This document shows, piece by piece, positions 8,407-16,555 of a DNA stretch of 64,000 bases. Numbering within the stretch: the first letter of the stretch is position 1; every line of letters begins with the position of its first letter. The stretch spans positions 124,001 through 188,000 of the forward strand of contig OZ223195.1 in assembly GCA_965140355.1 (NCBI GenBank), given 5' to 3'. The position numbers and the translations under genes were made by a program. Source of the stretch: Acetobacterium sp965140355 (lineage in GTDB: Bacteria > Bacillota > Clostridia > Eubacteriales > Eubacteriaceae). The notes beneath the pieces were generated by a model, which had not been told where the DNA came from, ran no database searches, and saw only the letters and a list, made by a program, of their open reading frames with translations.

Positions 8407-9393
8407 TTACTTATCATCATCGCGCTCGAATTGAGCCAAGGGGTTTTGATTAATGGTTTCTCTAAGGGTTTCTTCATTAACATGCGTATATATTTGCGTT
8501 GTTGAAACATTTTGATGGCCAAGAATTTCTTGCACAGAACGAAGGTCAGCATTGCCATATCGAAACATTAATGTGGCCGCGGTATGCCTGAGTTTATGAA
8601 CACTGATTTCATCAGTGTTTAAGCCGCAATTGGTTAAGTGTTTTTTGACAAGATGCTGAACGGCCCGATTACTGATGGGGGTATTTTGCTGGCTGAGAAA
8701 TAGGTAAGGGGAGTCCGAATCCTGACGAACAAGCAAATATTGGTTTATTGCCTTTAAACAGGCGTGATTAAGAAAAACCGTTCGTTCTTTATTTCCTTTT
8801 CCAATAATTCTTAAGGCATCATTTTTAATATCCGATATTTTGATTTGGGTGAGTTCAGAAAGCCGCATTCCGCAGTTAAGAAAAAGCGTAACAATCGCAA
8901 AATCACGCTCTTGATGCCGTCCATTAATGCCTTTTAGTAGATCCACCGCTTCGTCCCACTCTAAATAGCGCGCATGACGGGCGGGTAATTTGGGCATTTC
9001 AAGTTCGGTAACGGGGTTAGGAAGAAAATATTTTTGCTTATTACATAAATAATTAAAGAAAGAGCGTAAGGAAGATACTTTGCGGCTTCTGGCAAAATCT
9101 GAGTTGTGGCGTTCTTTACTGGAAAACGAAAGGAATGCATAAAGTATTCCTAAATTAATAGACTTCAATTCAGTTATGGAAATGTCATCAATTGGTATAG
9201 CGTTAAAATCCAGGGATTGAGGAACCATTGCAAAATAACGTTTAATGAACCGAAAAAAGATGATTAGGTCATAACGATATGCTTGTGCTGATTTTTCAGA
9301 ATAACCTTTAATGGTTAAAACATAATTTAAAAATTCATCGATGATTTTATTATCTGGAATGATTTTATCCGCAAGATTGTTTTCAATAGACAT
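8407..9393 (-). CDS. Xer-type tyrosine recombinase
   Basis: Site-specific recombinase of the XerC/XerD/XerS class, which typically resolves chromosome dimers at a dif site; 328 residues from the chosen start. The N-terminal SAM-like core-binding domain is followed by a catalytic domain with all expected residues: R in GMRLSEL, K in GKGNKER, H-x-x-R in HKLRHTAA, H in LGHQNVSTTQIYTH and the nucleophilic Y in that same segment. I use ATG 9393 (MSIENNLADK) because GGAG sits seven bases upstream; ATGs at 9423 and 9435 lack such a site. It is not in the topA-hslV position where Firmicutes often carry XerC (CodV). A 34-bp inverted repeat lies directly upstream. Phage or plasmid origin is unlikely given the setting. 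Confidence 0.88.
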   Translation of the reverse strand: MSIENNLADKIIPDNKIIDEFLNYVLTIKGYSEKSAQAYRYDLIIFFRFIKRYFAMVPQSLDFNAIPIDDISITELKSINLGILYAFLSFSSKERHNSDFARSRKVSSLRSFFNYLCNKQKYFLPNPVTELEMPKLPARHARYLEWDEAVDLLKGINGRHQERDFAIVTLFLNCGMRLSELTQIKISDIKNDALRIIGKGNKERTVFLNHACLKAINQYLLVRQDSDSPYLFLSQQNTPISNRAVQHLVKKHLTNCGLNTDEISVHKLRHTAATLMFRYGNADLRSVQEILGHQNVSTTQIYTHVNEETLRETINQNPLAQFERDDDK

Positions 9394-9473
9394 GAGAGAC
9401 TCCTTAAAATTAATTTGATACATTAAAATAAACAAGAAAAAACAAGTTTAAAGCACTGATTTAATTTAAGCTA

Positions 9474-9502
9474 ATTATAACATAAAATTACCGTTTTGTC
9501 AC
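9474..9502 (-). promoter_or_regulatory. promoter of the Xer-type recombinase gene
   Basis: On the minus strand GTGACA (complement of 9497-9502) and a perfect TATAAT (complement of 9474-9479) are separated by 17 bases. The -35 box lies inside one arm of the 34-bp inverted repeat, so a protein bound there would affect transcription. Confidence 0.65.
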
Positions 9503-9526
9503 GAAACTTACATTTCGCGACAAAAT
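9493..9526. repeat. 34-bp inverted repeat, candidate Xer (dif-like) site or operator
   Basis: The arms GTTTTGTCACGAAA (9493-9506) and TTTCGCGACAAAAT (9513-9526) are reverse complements at 12 of 14 positions and flank a 6-base centre CTTACA. Arm-centre-arm architecture with a 6-bp centre is that of Xer recombination sites, but the bases do not match the XerC/XerD dif consensus. No T run follows, which argues against a terminator. Confidence 0.55.
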
Positions 9527-9565
9527 ATTTTTGCTTTTCAAGCGTTCATAAAAATGCGAAAAATC

Positions 9566-9596
9566 AAAAAAGGCCAGCTATTGACTGACCTTTTTT
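9566..9596 (-). terminator. Rho-independent terminator of der
   Basis: On the minus strand AAAAAAGGTCAG pairs with CTGGCCTTTTT (one G-U pair, 7-base loop) and ends in a T run. It lies 24 bases after the der stop codon and separates der from the recombinase gene. Confidence 0.8.
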
Positions 9597-9619
9597 GATT
9601 ACTAACGTATTTAAAATAG

Positions 9620-10939
9620 TTATTCTTTTCGTTCTCTGACAAAAAAACGAATCGGTGTTCCAAAAAAATTAAAGGTTTCTCTCAGTTTGTTTTCGAGATA
9701 ACGTTGATAAGAAAAATGAACCAAGGTTGTATCATTCACAAACACAATAAACGTTGGTGGATTGATAGCCACCTGCGATGCATAATATAATTTAAGCCGT
9801 CTCCCGTGTTTGGATGGCGGTTGTTTCATCATGACAAATTCAGCTAAGGCTTCATTGACCTTGCCTGTTGTAATTCGTTTAGCACTTTGCGATTTTACAA
9901 ATTCGATGGTTTCAAATATCTTTCCTAGGCGTTGCCCAGTTTTGGCTGAGATAAAAATAATAGGCGCATAATCCATAAATGAAAGAGCATCGCGGATATC
10001 GTCTTCCATTTTTTTCATTGTTTTATTATCTTTTTCAACAGCATCCCATTTATTAACAATGATAATCGACGGAATTGATCGATTGTGGGCAATCCCAGCA
10101 ATTTTTGCATCCTGTTCGGTAACGCCCTGCGAGCCATCGATAAGAACTAATACGACCTGGCTTCGTTCAACGGCAGCAATGGCACGGACAATACTGTAAC
10201 GCTCAATATCTTCATATATTTTTTTCTTGCGTCGTAATCCTGCGGTATCAATGAGTACATAGTCTTCCCCATTATATTTAACACTTGTGTCAACAGCATC
10301 ACGGGTGGTTCCTGGAATATCGCTGACAATTAAGCGATCTTCGCCAAGAATCTTATTGATTAAGGTAGACTTTCCGACATTTGGTTTTCCAATAACGGCG
10401 ACTTTTAAGCGGTCATCATCGGCTTCTTCTTCATCATAGTAGCGTTTAACATGATTAATAATTTCATCAAGTAAATCACCTAAGCCTAAACCCTGCTCAG
10501 CAGAAATAGCCAAGGGATCGCCTATTCCTAAGTTATAAAATTCGTAAGCATTATTTTCCAGATTTCGGCTGTCAACTTTATTAACCGCTAATAATACATC
10601 TTTATCATGCTTGCGGATCATGTTTGCAACTTCAAGGTCCGATGAGGTCATCCCTTCCCGCCCGTCGACCATTAAGACAATAAGGTCGGCCATATCGATG
10701 GCAACTTCGGCTTGAACTCGCATTTGCAATAAGATATCATCTTTGGTATGGGGTTCGATCCCACCGGTGTCGATTAATGTAAAATGGTGGTTTTGCCATT
10801 CGGCATCGGCAATGATCCGATCACGTGTTACTCCGGGGGTGTCTTCAACAATAGCAATTCGTTCTCCAACTAATTTATTAAACAGCGTTGACTTTCCAAC
10901 ATTTGGACGTCCAACGACTGCGACGATAGGTTTTGGCAT
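9620..10939 (-). CDS. der: ribosome assembly GTPase Der (EngA)
   Basis: Essential GTPase for maturation of the 50S ribosomal subunit. It has the unique tandem G-domain layout: the first P-loop GRPNVGKS at residues 10-17 with DTPGVTRD, and the second GKPNVGKS near residue 185 with DIPGTTRD. G4 motifs NKVD and NKWD are also present. A KH-like domain fills the C terminus. Length of 439 is standard. The upstream gene is the PDZ/radical-SAM protein, a neighbour pair conserved in clostridia, 30 bases away and probably cotranscribed. A terminator follows. Confidence 0.98.
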   Translation of the reverse strand: MPKPIVAVVGRPNVGKSTLFNKLVGERIAIVEDTPGVTRDRIIADAEWQNHHFTLIDTGGIEPHTKDDILLQMRVQAEVAIDMADLIVLMVDGREGMTSSDLEVANMIRKHDKDVLLAVNKVDSRNLENNAYEFYNLGIGDPLAISAEQGLGLGDLLDEIINHVKRYYDEEEADDDRLKVAVIGKPNVGKSTLINKILGEDRLIVSDIPGTTRDAVDTSVKYNGEDYVLIDTAGLRRKKKIYEDIERYSIVRAIAAVERSQVVLVLIDGSQGVTEQDAKIAGIAHNRSIPSIIIVNKWDAVEKDNKTMKKMEDDIRDALSFMDYAPIIFISAKTGQRLGKIFETIEFVKSQSAKRITTGKVNEALAEFVMMKQPPSKHGRRLKLYYASQVAINPPTFIVFVNDTTLVHFSYQRYLENKLRETFNFFGTPIRFFVRERKE

Positions 10940-10969
10940 CGGTTTTCCTCACTTAAATATAATCTTTTT

Positions 10970-12319
10970 TTATTTGTTTAATAATACGTTCAACAGGTTT
11001 TGACCAGTTACTGGAATTGCAGTAACTGGAACATTTAAAGCGTCACTCAGTTGTGTTAAAGTCCAATCATCCAATAAGACATCGGTACCATTTCGCAGTA
11101 CATTTTCAGGCAACAGCAATAATTCTCTGGGATTATCAACAAGCATTGGTTTAATCTGGGCGACAATATCTGCTCCCGTCAGAAGTCCTGAAACAGTGAT
11201 CTTAGGACCGAAAAAATAATTGGTTACGGGAAACACAACTAAATCAAGATCCGGTAATTCTTCTTTTATATTGGAAATAAGGCCACACATATATTCAAAT
11301 GCCGCGGTCCCGGTAATAATTCCAATTTTTAGTCCTGACTTGATTTTAGTGCCAACTGGCGATACTTCAATTGGGTTGGTTTTAATTACATCTAAAGCTT
11401 CTTGAACGGAAGCTTTAAAATCAGCCATCATACCTACCCCATTTTCAATTTGCGGAAACCCATGATAGTAGTCAGCATTCGGAATAGCTACGTTGGCCAA
11501 TAAAAAAAATTCATCACTGGGATAAACAAAGCCATCCCCATGTACTTTTGTCATGTGATCGTGGATGGCGTTAATAATAGCAAGCGTAGACAACGCTTCC
11601 TCCCGAGAAAAGGGACGTAATTCCGCTAACCCTTGACGGTGTTCTGAAATCCCTACCGGAACAACTGAAACGGATTGAAGAATCGGATAGAATTCAATTA
11701 AATCGTCAAGCGTTTTTTTAAGCTCTGCTTCATCATTATAACCCGGCACTAAAACGATTTGTCCATTCATTTGAATACCATTATTTCTAAAGGTTTCTAA
11801 ATAGGACATGACATCACCGGCAAAACGGTTTTTTAACATTTTTTTTCGAAGTTCAGGATTTGTAGTATGAATTGATAAATTCATTGGCATAATACGATAG
11901 CGGATAATTCGATTAAGTTCATCTTCGGTTAGATTTGTCATCGTGATATAGTTGCCAGTTAAAAAAGATAGACGTTCATCATCATCTTTTACATAGAGAC
12001 TTTCTCTCATTCCGGCAGGAAGTTGGTCAATAAAACAAAAGATGCAATTATTTTTACATGTTTTAGTACCAATCATTTCTTCGGGAAACTCAACGCCTAA
12101 ATCTTCTTCAAATTCTTTTTCGATATCAAGTTCCCAAATTTCTCCGTCAGACTTTTCTATTTCAACAATTAAGACATCATCAGCAATTAAATACCGATAA
12201 TCAAGTATATCTGTTACTGGCATTCCATTTATTGATAATAGTATATCGCCAGCCTCGACACCCATTTCATAGAGTATACTTTCTTTTTGCACACAGTTTA
12301 TAATAAATTTTTTCAACAC
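10970..12319 (-). CDS. DUF512-family PDZ and radical-SAM protein
   Basis: A 449-residue member of the clostridial/cyanobacterial DUF512 family, whose function is not established. It starts with a PDZ-like domain (GVEAGDILLSINGMPV, residues 20-35). Next come three cysteines, C88, C92 and C95, in CKNNCIFC, the C-x3-C-x2-C signature for a radical-SAM 4Fe-4S cluster. The C-terminal half is the DUF512 domain proper, ending with PVTGQNLLNVLL. The gene lies just upstream of der on the same strand, a pairing seen across clostridia. This hints at a link with ribosome or RNA modification, but that is inference only. Confidence 0.85.
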   Translation of the reverse strand: MLKKFIINCVQKESILYEMGVEAGDILLSINGMPVTDILDYRYLIADDVLIVEIEKSDGEIWELDIEKEFEEDLGVEFPEEMIGTKTCKNNCIFCFIDQLPAGMRESLYVKDDDERLSFLTGNYITMTNLTEDELNRIIRYRIMPMNLSIHTTNPELRKKMLKNRFAGDVMSYLETFRNNGIQMNGQIVLVPGYNDEAELKKTLDDLIEFYPILQSVSVVPVGISEHRQGLAELRPFSREEALSTLAIINAIHDHMTKVHGDGFVYPSDEFFLLANVAIPNADYYHGFPQIENGVGMMADFKASVQEALDVIKTNPIEVSPVGTKIKSGLKIGIITGTAAFEYMCGLISNIKEELPDLDLVVFPVTNYFFGPKITVSGLLTGADIVAQIKPMLVDNPRELLLLPENVLRNGTDVLLDDWTLTQLSDALNVPVTAIPVTGQNLLNVLLNK

Positions 12320-12459
12320 ATCTCTCTTATTTCTTCACAATTTAAAAACTGCCAGCAAAACAACCGACAGTCTTTCCTTTATATTATATAATAGATTTTG
12401 ATAAAAAAAAACATATTTAAGAAATTTAAAAAATATAAATCGAAGATTTAGTTGGAATC

Positions 12460-13179
12460 TTATTTTTGGGTGTTCATCTTCTTTCCAACCGGACAAGCAA
12501 CAACACATAAACCACAAACGACGCCGCGGCCAATATGATGAAAAGCAGTTTTCATGTGCTGGCTACAGGCAAAAGCGTCATAAAGCTCATTGCGTGATAA
12601 TCCCGGTTCCCAAAGGCGTCCTTCAATAGCTGATGATGGACAGATCTTTACACATGCATGACAAGAGCCACATTCGCTTTTAACGACCGGACTTCCGGTT
12701 TTGAGTGGTGCATTTGTTAAGATTGTTCCTAGCCGGACACGCGGTCCATATAACTTATGGACAAATAAAGCACTACGCCCGATCCAACCGAGTCCGGAAA
12801 GTGTGGCTCCAGTTTTATGCTGAAATGCTCCGGTAAACTGATCATGCGGGTCAGTAACAGACTGTGATGCCGGAATCGCAATGCTGGGATAACCCGAGTC
12901 TTCTAAATAGATTAGAATGCGTAAACAGATGTCATCAATAAGACGATTAACACTGCGATAATGACTAAAATAGGTTTGTGTTGGTTCATTTTTAATTTGA
13001 TTTAAGATACCATCCGAAAGCTTGACGACGATGGTAATAGCCTGGGAATAATGCATTCTTTTATCAGCAGATAAATTTGTTAAATCGGAAAAGCCGATGT
13101 CGATGGCCCCCATCGATTTGGCCAAGCTGCTAATATTTTGATTTAAATCATATTTTGATGGACTACAAGTATTTTTCAT
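12460..13179 (-). CDS. QueG-like double 4Fe-4S cluster protein
   Basis: A soluble 239-residue iron-sulfur protein. The C-terminal part holds two cluster motifs: C170, C173, C176, C180 in CGSCHACVKICP, and C205 with C222, C225, C229 (VCGLCVVACP). The pattern and the preceding SGLGWIGRSAL match the double-cluster domain of epoxyqueuosine reductase QueG and reductive-dehalogenase relatives. QueG is about 380 residues and has a HEAT-like C-terminal extension that is absent here, so queuosine synthesis should not be assumed. It is read divergently from the DUF4364 gene. Its end overlaps nothing, and the next gene downstream starts 140 bases away. Confidence 0.75.
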   Translation of the reverse strand: MKNTCSPSKYDLNQNISSLAKSMGAIDIGFSDLTNLSADKRMHYSQAITIVVKLSDGILNQIKNEPTQTYFSHYRSVNRLIDDICLRILIYLEDSGYPSIAIPASQSVTDPHDQFTGAFQHKTGATLSGLGWIGRSALFVHKLYGPRVRLGTILTNAPLKTGSPVVKSECGSCHACVKICPSSAIEGRLWEPGLSRNELYDAFACSQHMKTAFHHIGRGVVCGLCVVACPVGKKMNTQK

Positions 13180-13265
13180 TTTTTCCTCTTTTTTAAATAG
13201 AAATAGCGAAAATAAACGATCGATGTGTTACAATATTGATAGAAAAATAAAGGTAGGTGGTATGG

Positions 13266-13787
13266 ATGCTCTTTAATTCAGAACAGCAAGCTGAAGATAA
13301 ATTAATCATACTTTATGTATTGAAAAAAATCAAAACGTCATTAACGCGAGAACAAGTTGCGCTCATCGTAATTGAAAATTTGCAGATTAGCTATTTTGAT
13401 ATTCAGCTTTATATTGATGATCTGATTAAAGATGAATTTCTTTCGGTATTGGATTATGATGGAAAATCAGTGTTGACGTTGTCATCGATGGGCAAAGAAA
13501 CGTTAAATGTTTTTCAAAATCGAATTCCAGCCTATATAACGGATATGATCGATCTTTATCTTAATGAAAATCGAGAAAAGATTTTTAAGGAAGTAAAAGT
13601 AACCGCAAATTATCAAAAATTAGGAGCTACTGATTATCTCATCGAATTGAAATTACACGAAAATAATGTCGTTCTGATGGAAATTTCATTAAATGCACCG
13701 ACGCTTAAACTCGCTTTAGACATTTGCAAACGATGGAAAGAAAATACCCAGGAACTATACTCTTCAGTGCTTAATGTCTTAACCTGA
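13266..13787 (+). CDS. DUF4364 family protein, winged-helix-like
   Basis: A 173-residue protein matching the DUF4364 family common in clostridia. The first ~85 residues resemble a winged helix (LIILYVLKKI, LTREQVALIVIEN, LDYDGKSVLTLSSMGKETL), followed by an alpha/beta half. A DNA-binding or regulatory role is plausible but not shown. I choose ATG 13266 because AGGTAGGTGG is spaced five to six bases upstream; an in-frame GTG at 13257 lies inside that site. It is the only rightward gene between 7.6 kb and the end of the window. A weak -10 box (TACAAT near 13230) precedes it, and a strong terminator hairpin follows. Confidence 0.75.
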   Translation: MLFNSEQQAEDKLIILYVLKKIKTSLTREQVALIVIENLQISYFDIQLYIDDLIKDEFLSVLDYDGKSVLTLSSMGKETLNVFQNRIPAYITDMIDLYLNENREKIFKEVKVTANYQKLGATDYLIELKLHENNVVLMEISLNAPTLKLALDICKRWKENTQELYSSVLNVLT

Positions 13788-13802
13788 TTTTAAGATGATA
13801 GC

Positions 13803-13865
13803 AAACCCTTTCGCTTGTTTTGTGCTTTTATGCAGATATATAAACAAGTCGAAAGGGTTTTTTTG
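13803..13865. terminator. long terminator hairpin between DUF4364 gene and valS
   Basis: AACCCTTTCG-CTTGTT pairs with AACAAG-TCGAAAGGGTT (16 pairs with one bulge) and is followed by a T run on the plus strand. It lies between two convergent genes and can serve both, though the T run is stronger for the rightward transcript. Confidence 0.8.
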
Positions 13866-13888
13866 CGGTTGAAAAAGTTTGAACCGAA

Positions 13889-16537
13889 TTATTTACTAAA
13901 ATAATCCAAACGTTCTAATACTTTTTCCATTGTTTCTTGATATTTCAGTTGTTTTTCGCGTTCAAGAGCAACGACTTTTTCAGGCGCTTTATCGGTAAAA
14001 CCCTTATTTGAAAGTTTCTGAGAAACGCGGTCTATTTCCTGTTGAAGTTTCTTTTTTTCGGTTTCCAGACGGGCGATTTCTTTTTCTTTGTCAACGAGCT
14101 CATCTAAGTCAATATATATTTCGAGATCATCTACAACTGCTGAAACGTAATTTTCTTTGATTTCATCCTTATTGATCGATTGGATGTTTGAAACTGATGC
14201 CAGCTTTTGGAAATAATGTAACGATGTTGACATTAATGATAAGTGATCCTGATTAGTTGAGATCATAAACAATTGAGTTTTTTTCGAATTTGGAACGTCC
14301 ATCTCAGCTCGAATATTTCGGATGCTGCGAATGGCTCCCATTAAGAATTCTACCTGTTTTTCATCATCCGGAAAGACAAATGCGTCATTAAAATGTGGCC
14401 ACGCGGCAACCATGATGTCACTAGTTGTTCCCGGTAGGTAATGGTTGATCTCTTCAGTGATAAAGGGTGTAAATGGATGCAGTAAGCGTAGAATCGTATC
14501 TAATACCATGCGCAATGTGTACTGGGCCGAAACTTTCGTTAGCTCATCATCCCCATATAACCGTGGTTTAACCAATTCAATGTACCAGTCGCAGTATTCA
14601 TTCCAGGCAAAATCATAAATTTTTGAAGCCGCAATACCGAGTTCGTATTTGTTCATATTATGGTTGACTTCCTGAACAATGGTATTCATGCGACTGAGAA
14701 TCCACTTATCGGTATTTTCAAGATTGGCGACAGCGATTTCTTTTTTCTCCATGATATCATCATCAAGGTTCATTAAAACAAAACGGGCGGCATTCCAAAT
14801 TTTATTCAAGAAATTACGGCTGGACTCAACTTTTTCATCTTGCCAACGGATATCATTTCCCGCAGAATTACCTGTAATAATGGTAAAGCGAAGTGCATCG
14901 GCACTATAAGTTTCGATAAGTTCTAATGGATCGATGCCATTTCCCAGTGATTTACTCATTTTACGTCCTTGTGAATCTCTGACAAGGCCATGAATATAAA
15001 CATCTTTAAAAGGGGTTTCCCCCATCTCAAATAGTCCCATAAAAATCATTCGTGCGACCCAGAAAAAGATGATATCATATCCGGTAACAAGAACTGTTGT
15101 TGGATAAAATTTTTCCAAATCAGCGGTATTTTCCGGCCAGCCTAGAGTGGAAAAGGGCCATAAGCCAGAACTAAACCAGGTATCTAAAACATCTTCATCC
15201 TGGGTGATGTGGCTACTTCCACATTTAGGACATTTTTCCGGAGCCTTTTTTGCAACGATCATTTCACCACAATCATCACAATAATAAGCCGGAATCCGGT
15301 GGCCCCACCATAATTGACGAGAGATACACCAGTCTTTGATATTTTCGAGCCAGTTATAGTATATTTTATTAAAACGTTCAGGAATAAAATTGGTATCATG
15401 ATTACGAACTGCAGCTAAAGCTGGTTCTGCCAAAGATTCCATTTTGACAAACCATTGTTCTGACGTCATGGTTTCAATGGTTGTTGAACAGCGATAACAT
15501 TCACCCACATTATGTTGATGTTCTTCAATTTTTTCTAATAAGCCCAAATCTTTAAGATCTTTAACGACCGCTTTTCGGCATTCATAACGATCCATACCAG
15601 CATATTTACCGGCCAGTTCATTCATAGTGCCATCATCGTTAAAAATGCGAATTTGTTCTAAGTTATGCCGCCGTCCAACTTCATAGTCATTGGGGTCATG
15701 AGCTGGGGTCATTTTAACGACACCAGTTCCAAAACTCATATCAACATAATCATCGCCAACAATGATAATCTCTTTATTAAGTAAAGGCAACATCACTGTT
15801 TTGCCAATGAGGTGTTGATAACGAACATCTTCGGGATGAACTGCGACACCGCTATCGCCAAGCATTGTCTCAGGGCGCGTAGTGGCAACAACCAGATAGC
15901 CATCCTGATGCGTTAAGGGATAACGGATATGCCATAAATTTCCTTGTTGCTCGGCATATTCGACTTCGGCTTCCGATAATGCAGTTTTACAGGTAGGGCA
16001 CCAGTTGATGATCCGGCTACCTTTGTAAATCAAACCTTTTTCAAACAAGTTGACAAAAGCTTCATTAACTGCTTGACTGCATCCTTCATCCATCGTAAAA
16101 CGTTCGCGACTCCAGTCGCACGAGGCACCTAATTTTTTAAGTTGGTCGGTAATTCGGGTTTTATAGGTTAATGCCCAGTCCCAGGCACGTTCCATATAAG
16201 CTTCGCGGCCAATATCCTGTTTGGTTTTACCTTCTTCTTCACGAAGCTTATCAACGACTTTAACTTCGGTGGCAATACTGGCGTGATCAGTCCCCGGCAG
16301 CCATAAAGCTGCATATCCGTCCATTCGTTTATAGCGGGTTAAGACATCCTGAAGGGTACCATCAAATGCATGACCCATATGGAGTTGTCCCGTAATATTA
16401 GGTGGTGGCATAACAATGGTAAAGGGTTTTCCATTGGGATTAACTTCGGGTTTAAAATAACCTTTTTCGTGCCAATAGGCATAGGTTTTATCTTCAACAT
16501 CCTTGGGATTATAAGTTTTACTCATTTCATTCTTCAT
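13889..16537 (-). CDS. valS: valyl-tRNA synthetase
   Basis: Class I synthetase that charges tRNA-Val and edits mischarged threonine. The HIGH motif appears as HMGH at residues 53-56 (PPNITGQLHMGHAF), the editing domain sits in the middle, and KMSKS appears in GRKMSKSLGNG near residue 525. The anticodon-binding domain and the C-terminal coiled-coil arm (residues ~815-880, KEIARLETEKKKLQQEIDRV) complete the 882-residue protein. The start at 16537 has AGGTG five bases upstream; a second in-frame ATG lies 12 bases later. No T-box precedes it; the gap to the glycosyltransferase gene is 18 bases, so it is read from an upstream promoter. Confidence 0.97.
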   Translation of the reverse strand: MKNEMSKTYNPKDVEDKTYAYWHEKGYFKPEVNPNGKPFTIVMPPPNITGQLHMGHAFDGTLQDVLTRYKRMDGYAALWLPGTDHASIATEVKVVDKLREEEGKTKQDIGREAYMERAWDWALTYKTRITDQLKKLGASCDWSRERFTMDEGCSQAVNEAFVNLFEKGLIYKGSRIINWCPTCKTALSEAEVEYAEQQGNLWHIRYPLTHQDGYLVVATTRPETMLGDSGVAVHPEDVRYQHLIGKTVMLPLLNKEIIIVGDDYVDMSFGTGVVKMTPAHDPNDYEVGRRHNLEQIRIFNDDGTMNELAGKYAGMDRYECRKAVVKDLKDLGLLEKIEEHQHNVGECYRCSTTIETMTSEQWFVKMESLAEPALAAVRNHDTNFIPERFNKIYYNWLENIKDWCISRQLWWGHRIPAYYCDDCGEMIVAKKAPEKCPKCGSSHITQDEDVLDTWFSSGLWPFSTLGWPENTADLEKFYPTTVLVTGYDIIFFWVARMIFMGLFEMGETPFKDVYIHGLVRDSQGRKMSKSLGNGIDPLELIETYSADALRFTIITGNSAGNDIRWQDEKVESSRNFLNKIWNAARFVLMNLDDDIMEKKEIAVANLENTDKWILSRMNTIVQEVNHNMNKYELGIAASKIYDFAWNEYCDWYIELVKPRLYGDDELTKVSAQYTLRMVLDTILRLLHPFTPFITEEINHYLPGTTSDIMVAAWPHFNDAFVFPDDEKQVEFLMGAIRSIRNIRAEMDVPNSKKTQLFMISTNQDHLSLMSTSLHYFQKLASVSNIQSINKDEIKENYVSAVVDDLEIYIDLDELVDKEKEIARLETEKKKLQQEIDRVSQKLSNKGFTDKAPEKVVALEREKQLKYQETMEKVLERLDYFSK

Positions 16538-16555
16538 TTTTTCACCTGCTGATTC

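Noticed and set aside
9493..9526. Reading the 34-bp inverted repeat as a terminator
   Set aside because: No T run follows on either strand, and the der terminator is already present at 9566-9596.
12335..12517. A 60-codon leftward reading frame between the radical-SAM gene and the QueG-like gene
   Set aside because: It overlaps the end of the QueG-like gene in another frame, has no ribosome binding site and resembles no family.
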